A DNA stretch of 64,000 bases from Streptomyces sp. NBC_01214. Its GTDB lineage: Bacteria; Actinomycetota; Actinomycetes; Streptomycetales; Streptomycetaceae. The stretch is taken from NCBI RefSeq assembly GCF_026340975.1, contig NZ_JAPEOS010000001.1, positions 642,501 through 706,500 on the forward strand, read 5' to 3'. Shown in pieces: positions 26,394 through 35,558 of this stretch. Both the position numbers and the translations under genes were made by a program. Each line of letters begins with the position of its first letter. The first letter of the stretch is position 1. The notes beneath the pieces were generated by a model that saw only the letters and a list, made by a program, of their open reading frames with translations, did not search any database and was not told the DNA's origin.

Positions 26394-27350
26394 TTATCGC
26401 GGCGTGACCGCGGGCTCGGGAAGCCAGAGGTGCTGGAACTCGAGACGGGCGGCCTCGACCTCGTGGCGCTGGTCGGCGTGCAGGACGCCCAGGGCGTAGG
26501 CCGTCGCCGGGGCGATGCGGGGGGTGCGGGCCGCCGTCGCCGAGGCGGTCGCGGCCTCGGCCGCATCACGGTGGCGGTCCAGGGCCTCGCCCGCGGCCGC
26601 CGGGCGGGTCACGTCCTCGCCGAGCGCCTCCCTCGCGTAGCGGTGGATCCGCAGCAGGCGGCGCACCTCGTGCCAGGGTCCGTCGTGGTCCGCGTTGTAC
26701 GGATGGGCCCCGTCGACCGGGGGCAGCGCCGCGACCGCCGCCGACAGTCGGGTTTCGGCCACGGCGGCCAGCGGGACGAGTACGTCCGGCACCCGGCCCC
26801 GGGCCGCGACCGCGTCCAGCGGGACCTCCGAGGCCAGCACCGCCACCGCGTCCGCCACGGCATGGAAGCGGGAGGAGCCGAGTGCCTGGAGGGTGGCCGA
26901 GTGGGCGCGCGTACGGGCCAGGGTCAGCTGCCGTTCCAGCAGTGCGCCCGCCCGTGCCGAGCCCACCGTGAGCGCGCCGGCCGAGCCGCGCGGCGCCGGT
27001 AGTTCCGGGGACCCCGACAGTCGGTGCAGGGCGTCCATCAGCCGGGTCAGCCGGGCCGCGTACGCGTGCTCGTCGGCCAGGGTCGAGGACAGCCACACCA
27101 GCTCGGTGCGCAGCCCGTCGGCCCAGGAGGACTCGGTCACCACCCGGAAGGTTGCCAGGGATCCGCTGATGCGGCGCGCAGCCCCCCGCAGGCTCCGCGC
27201 CGCGTCGCTTCCTTCGGCGGCATCGGCCCCGCTTTCCTCATGCAGGCGCAGCCCGCGCAGGAAAGCGGTGGCCTGGGCGCGCAGGTACGCGCCGAGCACG
27301 GCACCTGCGTCCGCCGTCGCCGTAATCGGGTCATGGTTTGGCTGAGCCAC
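26394..27350 (-). CDS. CHAD domain protein
   Basis: This 318-residue, alpha-helical, Arg-rich protein is of the CHAD family, which binds polyphosphate and localises to polyphosphate granules. Conserved features include [20 protein letters not shown] near the start, [19 protein letters not shown] and [20 protein letters not shown]. The gene overlaps the 3' end of ppk by 20 bases on the same strand, so polyphosphate synthesis and a polyphosphate-binding protein are made together. Confidence 0.9.
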   Translation of the reverse strand: MAQPNHDPITATADAGAVLGAYLRAQATAFLRGLRLHEESGADAAEGSDAARSLRGAARRISGSLATFRVVTESSWADGLRTELVWLSSTLADEHAYAARLTRLMDALHRLSGSPELPAPRGSAGALTVGSARAGALLERQLTLARTRAHSATLQALGSSRFHAVADAVAVLASEVPLDAVAARGRVPDVLVPLAAVAETRLSAAVAALPPVDGAHPYNADHDGPWHEVRRLLRIHRYAREALGEDVTRPAAAGEALDRHRDAAEAATASATAARTPRIAPATAYALGVLHADQRHEVEAARLEFQHLWLPEPAVTPR

Positions 27351-29595
27351 GCCGGCGCCTCCGGGCGTCTATGAGCGTCTCCTGTACGTGCCGCAGCGGC
27401 TGGCCGTCCGCGTCCGTGCTGTGCCGGGTCCACTCGCCGTCCGGGCCCAGGTGCCAGGAGGAGGTGGCGTCGGACATCCCGGTTTCCAGCATCCGGTCCA
27501 GTGCCGCGCGGTGGGCCGGGTCGGCGACCCTGACCAGTGCCTCGATGCGGCGGTCGAGGTTGCGGTGCATCATGTCGGCGCTGCCGATCCACACCTCGGG
27601 TTCGCCGCCGTTGCCGAAGGCGAAGACCCGGGAGTGTTCCAGGAAGCGGCCGAGGACCGAGCGCACCCGGATGTTGTCCGAGAGCCCGGGGACTCCGGGG
27701 CGCACCGCGCAGATGCCGCGCACCCAGATGTCGACGGGCACTCCCGCCTGGGAGGCCCGGTAGAGCGAGTCGATGAGGGCCTCGTCGACGATCGAGTTCA
27801 TCTTGAGCCGGACGTAGGCGGGGCGGCCGGCCTTGTGGTGGGCGGCCTCCTTGTCGATCCGCGCGATCAGTCCGTCCCGCAGCGAGCGGGGTGCCACCAT
27901 CAGCCGGCGGTAGGTCTCGCGGCGCGAGTAGCCGGACAGCCGGTTGAAGAGGTCGGAGAGGTCCGCGCCGACCTGCGGGTCGGCGGTGAGCAGGCCGAGG
28001 TCTTCGTAGAGCCGGGCGGTCTTGGGGTGGTAGTTGCCGGTGCCCACGTGCGAGTAGCGGCGCAGCGTCTCGCCCTCCTGGCGGACGACGAGCGACAGCT
28101 TGCAGTGGGTCTTGAGGCCGACGAGCCCGTAGACGACGTGGCAGCCGGATTCCTCCAGCTTGCGTGCCCACTTGATGTTGGCCTGCTCGTCGAAGCGGGC
28201 CTTGATCTCGACGAGTACGAGGACCTGCTTGCCGGAGTCGGCGGCGTCGATCAGGGCGTCCACGATCGGGGAGTCGCCGGAGGTGCGGTACAGCGTCTGC
28301 TTGATGGCGAGGACGTCCGGGTCGGCGGCGGCCTGCTCCAGGAAGGCCTGCACCGAGGTGGAGAAGGAGTCGTAGGGGTGGTGCAGCAGGACGTCCCGCT
28401 CGCGCAGCGCGGCGAAGATGTCGGGCGCGGACGCGGACTCGACCTCGGCGAGGTCGCGGTGGGTGCCGGCGACGAACTTCGGGTACTTGAGCTCGGGGAT
28501 GTCCAGCGAGGCGATCCCGAAGAGGGCGGTCAGGTCCAGCGGGCCGGGCAGCGGGTAGACCTCGGAGGCGTTGACCTTCAGCTCCTGCACCAGCAGGTCC
28601 AGTACGCCCGGGTCGATGGACTCCTCGACCTCCAGGCGCACGGGCGGGCCGAAGCGGCGCCGCATGAGCTCCTTCTCCAGGGCCTGGAGCAGGTTCTCGG
28701 CGTCGTCCTCCTCGACCTCCAGGTCCTCGTTGCGGGTCACCCGGAACATGTGGTGCGCGAGCACCTCCATGCCGGGGAACAGCTCCTCCAGGTGCGCGGC
28801 GATGACGTCCTCCAGCGGGACGTAGCGCTGCGGGGAGGCCTCCAGGAAGCGGGAGAGGAGCGGCGGGACCTTGACCCGGGCGAAGTGGCGGTGGCCGCTG
28901 ACGGGGTTGCGCACGACCACGGCCAGGTTCAGGGAGAGGCCGGAGATGTACGGGAAGGGGTGCGCGGGGTCGACGGCCAGGGGGGTCAGCACCGGGAAGA
29001 TCTGGTTGCGGAACAGGGTGAAGAGGCGGGCCTGCTCCTTCTCGGTGAGGTCGGGCCAGCGGACCAGGTGGACGCCTTCCTCGGCGAGGGCCGGGGAGAT
29101 GTCCTGCTGGAAGCAGGCGGCGTGCCGGGCCATGAGCTCGCGCGAGCGCGTCCAGATGAGGTCCAGCACCTCGCGGGGCTGGAGGCCCGAGGCCGAGCGG
29201 GTGGCGACGCCCGTCGCGATGCGCCGTTTGAGGCCGGCCACGCGGACCATGAAGAACTCGTCGAGGTTGCTCGCGAAGATCGCCAGGAAGTTGGCGCGCT
29301 CCAGCAGGGGCGTGGTGGGGTCCTCGGCGAGTTCCAGCACCCGTTCGTTGAAGGCGAGCCAGCTGCGCTCCCGATCGAGGAAGCGTCCCGGCGGGAGTTC
29401 GTCGCCGTCCTTGTCGTCGTAGGCGTCCAGATCCGCGTCGAGATCGGGCTCCAGGTCGACGTGCGGGCGGTGCGCGGAGATGGAGCCTATGCGGGCGTGG
29501 GCTCCGGTGACGGCCCGGCCGGGGGCGGCGGCGGGGGTGTGAGACGGGTGCTGGGCGGGGACCTCGGTGGGGCCTGCGCTGGGCTGGTGGCTCAT
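27331..29595 (-). CDS. ppk: Polyphosphate kinase Ppk1
   Basis: This 754-residue enzyme makes polyphosphate from ATP. The N-terminal domain has [20 protein letters not shown] and [20 protein letters not shown]; catalytic elements include [17 protein letters not shown], with the autophosphorylated His, and [21 protein letters not shown] disordered acidic N-terminal extension of about 65 residues precedes the core. ATG 29595 (MSHQPSAGP) is used; the open frame upstream runs into the repeat region and is not coding. Overlaps the CHAD gene. Confidence 0.96.
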   Translation of the reverse strand: MSHQPSAGPTEVPAQHPSHTPAAAPGRAVTGAHARIGSISAHRPHVDLEPDLDADLDAYDDKDGDELPPGRFLDRERSWLAFNERVLELAEDPTTPLLERANFLAIFASNLDEFFMVRVAGLKRRIATGVATRSASGLQPREVLDLIWTRSRELMARHAACFQQDISPALAEEGVHLVRWPDLTEKEQARLFTLFRNQIFPVLTPLAVDPAHPFPYISGLSLNLAVVVRNPVSGHRHFARVKVPPLLSRFLEASPQRYVPLEDVIAAHLEELFPGMEVLAHHMFRVTRNEDLEVEEDDAENLLQALEKELMRRRFGPPVRLEVEESIDPGVLDLLVQELKVNASEVYPLPGPLDLTALFGIASLDIPELKYPKFVAGTHRDLAEVESASAPDIFAALRERDVLLHHPYDSFSTSVQAFLEQAAADPDVLAIKQTLYRTSGDSPIVDALIDAADSGKQVLVLVEIKARFDEQANIKWARKLEESGCHVVYGLVGLKTHCKLSLVVRQEGETLRRYSHVGTGNYHPKTARLYEDLGLLTADPQVGADLSDLFNRLSGYSRRETYRRLMVAPRSLRDGLIARIDKEAAHHKAGRPAYVRLKMNSIVDEALIDSLYRASQAGVPVDIWVRGICAVRPGVPGLSDNIRVRSVLGRFLEHSRVFAFGNGGEPEVWIGSADMMHRNLDRRIEALVRVADPAHRAALDRMLETGMSDATSSWHLGPDGEWTRHSTDADGQPLRHVQETLIDARRRRRGSAKP

Positions 29596-29843
29596 GACTC
29601 CATTCTTCCGCGCACGCGGGAGGACAGGCACGTCGGAAGAGTCGGCCGTCAGTCGGAGTCGGGGCTGCATTGGGGGAGAGTCGCAAGCGCTTCTGAATGC
29701 CTGGTTAATGGCGCGTGGCTTCCCGGGTCCGGATGGCGCACGAGTCGCCTCCCGGCGGGGTGGCGGGGGCCGGTGCGCTCCCGCGTGCGCGGGTGCGGCG
29801 CCGGTGCGGGTGGCTCCGCGCGCGCGGGTGCGGCGCTGGTGCG
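29596..29843. other. Upstream region of ppk, with a short direct duplication
   Basis: About 250 bases that should contain the ppk promoter. At about 29777-29840 the element GCGCGGGTGCGGCG(C/T)(C/T)GGTGCGGG occurs twice. I could not find a PHO box meeting the two-repeat consensus here. Confidence 0.45.
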
Positions 29844-30004
29844 GGGGCTCCGCCCCCGGGCCCCCGCCGGGCGCTGCCCGGACCCGCGCCTCAAACGCCG
29901 GCGGGGCTGGGAGATCGGGGCTCCGCCCCCGGACCCCGCGCCTCAATCGCCGGCGAGGCTGGAAGAGCCGGGCTCCGCGCCTCAAACGCCGGCGGGGCTG
30001 GATT
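29844..30004 (+). repeat. Dispersed GC-rich repeat, three tandem copies
   Basis: Three units contain CCCGCGCCTCAAACGCCGGC or close variants (CTCAATCGCCGGCG in the second), with GGCTCCGCCCCC hairpins before the first two. They fill the gap between the ppk upstream region and the 3' end of mshD. Confidence 0.88.
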
Positions 30005-30033
30005 TGGCCCGGCAAGTGCGGCGCGGGGGCGGG

Positions 30034-30960
30034 TCAGCTTTCGGTGCGGTACATCAGGTCGACCTCGTGGGTGGTGAAGCCGAGGCCCTCGTATACGGCC
30101 AGGGCCGCCGGGTTGTCGGCGTCCACGTAGAGCATGGCCGTCGGCAGGCCCTGGGCCGCCAGGTGGCGCAGGCCGATCGCGGTGAGGGCCTTGCCGAGGC
30201 CGCCGCCCTGGGCGCCCGGGCGGACGCCGACCACGTAGACCTCGCCCAGTTGCTCCGCCGCGTGGACCTTCGTCCAGTGGAAGCCGACGAGCTCGCCGTC
30301 GCGTTCCGCGAGGAAGAACCCCTTGGGGTCGAACCACGGCTGCGCGATCCGGTCGTCCAGGTCACGCTGGGTCAGCGAGCCCTGCTCGGGGTGATGGGCG
30401 AAGGCGGCCGCGTTCGCAGCGAGCCAGGCCTTGTCGTCGGTGCCGGGCACGAAGGTCCGTACGGTCACTCCCGGCGGGAGCACGGGCTCCGGCAGCGGGT
30501 CCCCGCCGGCCAGCGGCCGGCGCAGCTGGCGCAGCTCGCGGAAGAGGGTCAGGCCGAGCACCTGCGCGAGGTGCCGGGCGGCCGACTTGCCGCCGTGCGC
30601 CCATACCCGCAGCCGCTTGCCGGAGGCGGCCAGCAGGGCCGTGCCCATGGCCCGCCCGTGTCCGCGACCGCGCAGGGCTGGGTGCACGACCAGTTCGGCG
30701 GCCGGGGCCTCCACCGGGTCGGTGTCCTCCAGTTGCCCGTAGGCGGAGAGCCGGCCGCCCTCGGTGAGCAGGAAGTGCCGGATCCCCTCGCGCGGTCCGC
30801 CGCGCAGCTGGAGCCGGCCCTGTTCGGACACGGCGGTGGTGCCGTCGGTGCGTGCCGCGTCCTCGATCAGGTCGAGCACGGCGATCGCCTGTTCCTCCGT
30901 CAACTCGTCGAGGGTGTGAATCTGCCGTCCCGGCTCCAGGGCCGCTGCTGCGTCAGTCAT
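30034..30960 (-). CDS. mshD: Mycothiol synthase MshD
   Basis: This 308-residue protein has two GNAT domains, as in MshD, the acetyltransferase for the last step of mycothiol synthesis (acetyl-CoA plus Cys-GlcN-Ins). The N-terminal domain has VVHPALRGRGHGRAMGTALL. The C-terminal catalytic domain has EVYVVGVRPGAQGGGLGKAL and YVDADNPAALAVYEGLGFTT, the strongest family signature. Mycothiol is the main thiol of actinobacteria. Confidence 0.94.
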   Translation of the reverse strand: MTDAAAALEPGRQIHTLDELTEEQAIAVLDLIEDAARTDGTTAVSEQGRLQLRGGPREGIRHFLLTEGGRLSAYGQLEDTDPVEAPAAELVVHPALRGRGHGRAMGTALLAASGKRLRVWAHGGKSAARHLAQVLGLTLFRELRQLRRPLAGGDPLPEPVLPPGVTVRTFVPGTDDKAWLAANAAAFAHHPEQGSLTQRDLDDRIAQPWFDPKGFFLAERDGELVGFHWTKVHAAEQLGEVYVVGVRPGAQGGGLGKALTAIGLRHLAAQGLPTAMLYVDADNPAALAVYEGLGFTTHEVDLMYRTES

Positions 30961-31124
30961 GGCACGAGCCTACGACCGCTGCGGGTGACGGGCGGAGTGC
31001 GGGCGCGAGTCCTTCTTTTGTACGTAACCAACGCGATACCCCTACCCCCTGGTAGAGCTACGCGCGTTGACCTTAGGCTTCGGCGGACCTCCCACGTTCT
31101 ACCGCTGTCGCATAAGGGGACTAC

Positions 31125-32942
31125 ATGTCAGTGACGCCACAACGGCACCGCCGAACCCGCCGGTTGACCCTCACCGCCCTCGCCGTCACGGCCGGGGCCG
31201 GGGCCATGGTCGCCGCCGCACTTCCGGCCGGTGCCGCGAGTGGTGGCGGTGCGGCCAAGAGCCGGACCGTCGATGTGCAGATGCTGTCGTTCAACGACTT
31301 CCACGGCACGCTGGAGCCCCCGCAGGGTTCGTCCGGCACCGTGACCGAGCGTCAGGCCGACGGCACCACCAAGGCGATACCCGCGGGCGGTGTCGAGTAC
31401 CTCGCGACCAGCCTGCGCGAGGCCCGCAAGGGTCACGAGTACTCCGTCACGGCCGCGGCCGGTGACATGATCGGCGGCAGCCCGATGCTGTCCGGGCTCT
31501 TCCACGACGAGCCGAGCATCGAGGCGCTGAACAAGATCGGCCTGGACGTCTCCAGCGTCGGCAACCACGAGTTCGACGAGGGCAAGACCGAGCTGCGCCG
31601 CATGGGCTACGGCGGCTGCCACCCGGTCGAGGGCTGCTACGAGTTCGGCAAGGAGTTCACCGGCGCCGAGTTCCAGTACCTCGCCGCCAACGTCACGGAC
31701 ACGAAGACCAAGCGTCCGCTGATGTCGCCGACCTACGTCTGGAAGAAGGGGGACGTGAAGATCGGCTTCATCGGCGTCACCCTGGAGGGCACTCCGGACG
31801 TCGTGACCGCCGAGGGCGTCAAGGGCCTCAAGTTCGGCGACGAGATCGAGACGATCAACAAGTACGCCGCCGAGCTGAACAAGCAGGGCGTGAAGTCGAT
31901 CGTCGCGCTGATCCACGAGGGTGGCCTGCCCGCCAGTGGCGCGTACAACTACGACTGCAACGTCCCGGGCGCCGGCGCCGGCATCTCGGGCGCGATCGTG
32001 GACATCGCCAAGAACGTGGACTCCAAGGTCGACGCGCTGGTCACCGGCCACACGCACCAGGCCTACGCCTGCAACATCCCGGACCCGGCGGGCAACCCGC
32101 GCACGGTGACCTCGGCCGCCTCCATCGGCCGCCTGTTCACCGACACCACCCTCACCTACGACCGGCAGACCAAGGACATCGTCCGTACGCCGGTCAGCTC
32201 GCCGAAGCCGATCAACAAGATCGTGGGCCGGGACCAGCCGAAGGCCCCGGACATGACCGAGCTGATCGACCGTTGGAAGGCGCTGGCGGCTCCGATCGCC
32301 AACCGTCCGCAGGGCTTCATCTCGGCCGACATCCCCGGCCGCGGTTCCGAGGCGCCCGAGAAGCCGCTCGGCGACCTGATCGCCGACGCGCAGCTCGAAG
32401 CGCTCGCCCCGGCGGACAAGGGCGGTGCCCAGCTGGCGATCATGAACCCGGGCGGCATCCGTTCGGACCTCGCCTACAAGGCCTCGGGTGACGAGGGCGA
32501 CGGTGTGGTGACGTACGGCGAGTCCTTCACGGTCCAGCCGTTCACCAACATGATGAACATCGTGGACCTGACCGGCGCGCAGCTGATCACCGCGCTCCAG
32601 CAGCAGGTCAGCGGCCCGGTCAACGGCCCGAACCCGAAGATCCTCCAGGTGTCGAACGGCTTCACGTACACCCTTGACATGACCAAGGCGGGCGTGGACC
32701 GCATCGTCGTGGACTCGGTGAAGCTGAACGGCGTGCCGCTCGACCCCGCCAAGACCTACCGGGTCGCGATGAACGAGTTCCTCGCGGGCGGCGGTGACGG
32801 TTTCACCGTCCTGAAGGAGCACAAGAACAAGCTGGTGGGCGCGTCCGACCTGGACTGCTTCAACGCCTACCTGACGAAGAACTCCTCGGCGGCGGCCCCG
32901 ATCGCCCCGCCGGCGGCGAACCGGATCACCGTCATCAAGTAA
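31125..32942 (+). CDS. Secreted bifunctional metallophosphatase / 5'-nucleotidase (UshA-like)
   Basis: This 605-residue protein has a signal peptide with an Arg-rich start (RHRRTRRLTLTALAVTAGAG) and a cleavage region near AGAAS. The calcineurin-like metal site is seen as SFNDFHG, AAGDMIGGSP, VGNHEFDEG, ALIHEGG and VTGHTHQAY. The C-terminal 5_nucleotid_C domain has ADAQLEAL, NPGGIRSDLAYKASGDEGDG and EFLAGGGDGFTVLKEHKN. It would release phosphate and nucleosides from external nucleotides, consistent with nearby pst and pit genes. I found no clear PHO box in front of it. Confidence 0.93.
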   Translation: MSVTPQRHRRTRRLTLTALAVTAGAGAMVAAALPAGAASGGGAAKSRTVDVQMLSFNDFHGTLEPPQGSSGTVTERQADGTTKAIPAGGVEYLATSLREARKGHEYSVTAAAGDMIGGSPMLSGLFHDEPSIEALNKIGLDVSSVGNHEFDEGKTELRRMGYGGCHPVEGCYEFGKEFTGAEFQYLAANVTDTKTKRPLMSPTYVWKKGDVKIGFIGVTLEGTPDVVTAEGVKGLKFGDEIETINKYAAELNKQGVKSIVALIHEGGLPASGAYNYDCNVPGAGAGISGAIVDIAKNVDSKVDALVTGHTHQAYACNIPDPAGNPRTVTSAASIGRLFTDTTLTYDRQTKDIVRTPVSSPKPINKIVGRDQPKAPDMTELIDRWKALAAPIANRPQGFISADIPGRGSEAPEKPLGDLIADAQLEALAPADKGGAQLAIMNPGGIRSDLAYKASGDEGDGVVTYGESFTVQPFTNMMNIVDLTGAQLITALQQQVSGPVNGPNPKILQVSNGFTYTLDMTKAGVDRIVVDSVKLNGVPLDPAKTYRVAMNEFLAGGGDGFTVLKEHKNKLVGASDLDCFNAYLTKNSSAAAPIAPPAANRITVIK

Positions 32943-32960
32943 CCCCGCACACAGCGCGCC

Positions 32961-33000
32961 CGAAGGGGCGGTGGGCCGACCGGCCCGCCGCCCCTTCGGC
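32961..33000. terminator. Terminator after the 5'-nucleotidase gene
   Basis: CCGAAGGGGCGG pairs with CCGCCCCTTCGG (allowing small internal mismatches), with extra GGGCCG/CGGCCC pairing inside, then CGTTTCC. It lies 18 bases after the stop and also faces the convergent hydrolase gene. Confidence 0.85.
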
Positions 33001-33038
33001 GTTTCCCCGTGCACCCCCGTGGCGCGGGACCCGACGGA

Positions 33039-33827
33039 TCAGAGGGTGGCCAGGAACGTCCCGACCGCGGTGTGGAAGCCGTCCGGGTCCGTGAAGGGCA
33101 CGAAGTGGTCGCCGTTCAGGGGGGTGTACGAGGTCTTGGGGCGGCGGGCGACCATCGCGTCGGCGGTGTCCTGGCGCAGGGCCCGGCTGTGGATCGCGTG
33201 GAGCAGTGCGGCCGGGCAGGTGCTCGCGAGCCAGGTGTCCCAGTGGTCGCCCCGGCAGGCCTCGATGGAGTCGAGCATGTCCTGGGGGTGGAACGGTAGC
33301 CGCCAGCCCTCGCCGGAGGGGAGCGGGCGCAGGGCCTGTTCGACGAACTGGGCGCCCACCGGCCCGGCGGCTTCGAGGAGTTCCTCGCGGGTGGGGGCGG
33401 TGTACCGCATGCCGTGCAGGAAGTCGAAGAGGGGGCCCTCGGTGGTGGGGTGGATCTCGACGGTGGCGTCGACGTCGATGAGTGCGGAGATCCGGTCGGG
33501 GTGGGCGGCGGCGAGGTGGCAGGCGTTGAGGCCGCCTAGGGAGTAGCCGAGGAGGGCCACGGGGGCGTCCAGGCCGAGGTGGTCGAGGAGGGCGACGGCG
33601 TCGGAGACGTAGCCCTCGCGGCGGTAGTGCGGGGCCCGGTCGGAGCTGCCGTGGCCGCGCTGGTCGGGGGCGATGACCCGCCAGGCGTCGCCGAGGTGGG
33701 CGGCGAGTCCGGCGAAGGCGAGGCCCTCGGACAGGCCGCCGTGCAGGGCCAGCAGTGGGCGGCCGGTGCCGCCGGAGTCCACGTAGGACAGGGTGCGGTC
33801 GTCGATCTTCATCTCGTGGCGCTGCAT
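33039..33827 (-). CDS. Alpha/beta hydrolase
   Basis: This 262-residue alpha/beta hydrolase starts at ATG 33827 (MQRHEMKIDDRTLSYVDSGG). LLALHGGLSEG is the oxyanion-hole strand, DQRGHGSSDR follows, LLGYSLGGLNACH is the nucleophile elbow, and NGDHFVPF near the C-terminus supplies the His. The substrate is unknown. It is a paralogue of the hydrolase half of the fusion at 9817-10971. It diverges from a TetR gene across a large perfect inverted repeat and is very probably that regulator's target. Confidence 0.85.
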   Translation of the reverse strand: MQRHEMKIDDRTLSYVDSGGTGRPLLALHGGLSEGLAFAGLAAHLGDAWRVIAPDQRGHGSSDRAPHYRREGYVSDAVALLDHLGLDAPVALLGYSLGGLNACHLAAAHPDRISALIDVDATVEIHPTTEGPLFDFLHGMRYTAPTREELLEAAGPVGAQFVEQALRPLPSGEGWRLPFHPQDMLDSIEACRGDHWDTWLASTCPAALLHAIHSRALRQDTADAMVARRPKTSYTPLNGDHFVPFTDPDGFHTAVGTFLATL

Positions 33828-33884
33828 GGCGGTCCTCCCCGTTTCGTCGATCTGCTGATCTGCCGATGCCCGAAGCCTGACAGG

Positions 33885-33930
33885 ATTTGGGCAAGCGCGC
33901 AATACAAATGTATTGCGCGCTTGCCCAAAT
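33885..33930. promoter_or_regulatory. Perfect 21-bp inverted repeat, probable TetR operator
   Basis: Arms at 33885-33905 and 33910-33930 are exact reverse complements over 21 bases, separated by AAAT. The arms run from ATTTGGGCAAG through CGCGCAATAC. It lies 58 bases from the hydrolase start and 24 bases from the TetR start, so it can control both divergent genes. Perfect arms this long suggest binding of two TetR dimers or a combined operator and promoter pair. Confidence 0.85.
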
Positions 33931-33953
33931 CGCGGCGCGGCTACGATCCCGGC

Positions 33954-34523
33954 ATGGGAAATCGCGAGGACCTGCTGGCCGGAGCGCGGCGCTGCCTGGA
34001 GGAGAAGGGCTACCTGCGCACGACCGTGCGGGACGTCGCCACGGCCGCGGGGGTGAGCATGGCCGCGATCGGCTACCACTTCGGATCCCGGGAGGCCCTC
34101 CTCAACCAGGCCCTGTTCGCCGCCATGGAGGAGTGGGCCGCGGGGTCCGGCCGGCTCACCGGTGAGGGCGAGACCGCGGGGGAGCGCTACGCCGACACCT
34201 GGGACCGTAAGATCCGCGACTTCGGCGAGACGCGGTGGCTCTGGCTGGCTTCCGTCGAGGCCTTCGTCCACGCGCAGTCCTCGCCCGAACTGCTCGCGGT
34301 CCTCGCCGAGGGGCAGCGCCGCAACCGGCGGATGGTGGCCGCGGCCCTGCGCGGGGTGCCGCTGGAGGAGGTTTCCGAGGCGGACGTACGGGCCCTCGGC
34401 TCGATGCACATCGCGCTGCTCAGCGGGGTGATGGTGCAGACCCTGACCGATCCGGAGCAGGCCCCCGACGGCCGTGAGCTCCTCCAGGGGCTGCGGTCCA
34501 TGGTCGAGCTGCTCGAAAGCTGA
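33954..34523 (+). CDS. TetR family transcriptional regulator
   Basis: This 189-residue protein has the TetR HTH at about 1-50 (LRTTVRDVATAAGVSMAAIG followed by YHFGSREALL, the recognition helix region). The C-terminal half is a ligand-binding helical domain. It diverges from the hydrolase gene with the 21-bp inverted repeat between them, which argues for repression of both itself and the hydrolase until a ligand binds. Confidence 0.92.
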   Translation: MGNREDLLAGARRCLEEKGYLRTTVRDVATAAGVSMAAIGYHFGSREALLNQALFAAMEEWAAGSGRLTGEGETAGERYADTWDRKIRDFGETRWLWLASVEAFVHAQSSPELLAVLAEGQRRNRRMVAAALRGVPLEEVSEADVRALGSMHIALLSGVMVQTLTDPEQAPDGRELLQGLRSMVELLES

Positions 34524-34598
34524 CCGCTACCGACAGGTAGCAATGGTGACGTGTGCACGCCATAATCCGGCCATCATCGGGTCGGCGAAGGGGCGGGC

Positions 34599-35558
34599 AT
34601 GGGCATCGGCACGCGCACGCGCACGGACATGGACACGGACACGGGCACGGGCACGGGCATGCGCACGGAGACGGGGACGGGCACGGGCACGGGCATGGGC
34701 CGGCGGGCCTTCCTGGCCGGAGCACTGGCCGCCGGCACGGCCCTCGGACTGGGGGCCGCCGCACTCGCTTCGGCCGCGACGCTCGGTACCCAGGACTGGA
34801 TGGCCGGCCTCGGCGACTCCACCGCCCTCCCCCGCATGACCGTCCCCGGCACCCACGACTCCGGCGCCACCAAGGGCGGCCTCTACGTCGCCTGCCAGAA
34901 CACCTCGATCGCCCAGCAGCTCGACTCCGGAATCCGCTTCCTCGACGTCCGCTGCCGCGTCACGGGCGGCTCCTTCGCCATCCACCACGCGGCCTTCTTC
35001 CAGGACCTGATGTTCGGGGACGTCCTCGTCGCCTGCGGGAACTTCCTCGCCGCGCACCCCTCCGAGACCGTCCTGATGCGCGTCAAGCAGGAGTACTCCG
35101 GGGAGAGCGACGCCACCTTCCGCGCGGTCTTCGACGACTACCTGAACAACCGCGGCTGGCGTTCCCTCTTCCGGATCGCCGACACCCTGCCCACCCTCGG
35201 ACAGGCCCGCGGCAAGGTGGTCCTGCTCGCCGACAACGGCGGCCTGCCGGGCCTGCGCTACGGCGACGGCAACGTCTTCGACATCCAGGACGACTACAAC
35301 ACCGAGCCCTTCGCCAAGCGCGGCCGGATCGAGAACCACTTCCGCAAGGCCGTCCAGCAGCCCGGCAAGCTCTTCGTGAACTACGTCAGCACCGCCGCGT
35401 ACATGCCGCCGCGCTGGAACTCCGACCGGCTGAACCCGCAGGTGCACTCCTTCGTCGACGGCGGGGAGCTGGCCGGCCGGACCGGGCTCGGCATCGTCCC
35501 GATGGACTTCCCGAACACCCGCTCCGGCCTGGTCGCCTCACTGATTCGGCACAACTGA
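34599..35558 (+). CDS. Secreted phosphatidylinositol-specific phospholipase C-like protein
   Basis: This protein has 319 residues. The N-terminal about 33 residues are repeats of Thr/Gly/Met/Asp (TRTRTDMDTDTGTGTG), encoded by tandem ACGGGC/ACGGAC hexamers. Then GRRAFLAGALAAGTALGLGA forms a twin-arginine (Tat) signal. The mature domain matches the PI-PLC X fold: TVPGTHDSGA (first catalytic His), IRFLDVRCR and AIHHAAFF (second His). It should cleave phosphoinositides or related glycolipids outside the cell. ATG 34599 has AAGGGG upstream; an internal ATG at 34695 would start just before the twin arginines. The 3' end overlaps the convergent histidine kinase gene by 21 bases. Confidence 0.85.
   Translation: MGIGTRTRTDMDTDTGTGTGMRTETGTGTGTGMGRRAFLAGALAAGTALGLGAAALASAATLGTQDWMAGLGDSTALPRMTVPGTHDSGATKGGLYVACQNTSIAQQLDSGIRFLDVRCRVTGGSFAIHHAAFFQDLMFGDVLVACGNFLAAHPSETVLMRVKQEYSGESDATFRAVFDDYLNNRGWRSLFRIADTLPTLGQARGKVVLLADNGGLPGLRYGDGNVFDIQDDYNTEPFAKRGRIENHFRKAVQQPGKLFVNYVSTAAYMPPRWNSDRLNPQVHSFVDGGELAGRTGLGIVPMDFPNTRSGLVASLIRHN

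Noticed and set aside
31000..31124. PHO box before the 5'-nucleotidase gene
   Set aside because: GTTGACC occurs once but without a second in-phase repeat, so it does not meet the two-repeat consensus.
27388..31134. A 1248-codon plus-strand frame opposite ppk and mshD
   Set aside because: It is an antisense shadow. The minus strand encodes clear polyphosphate kinase and mycothiol synthase, and the frame has no family features.
33039..34409. Extension of the hydrolase frame to a 456-codon protein
   Set aside because: The extra N-terminal part is antisense to the TetR gene and spans the perfect inverted repeat. ATG 33827 fits the hydrolase family start.
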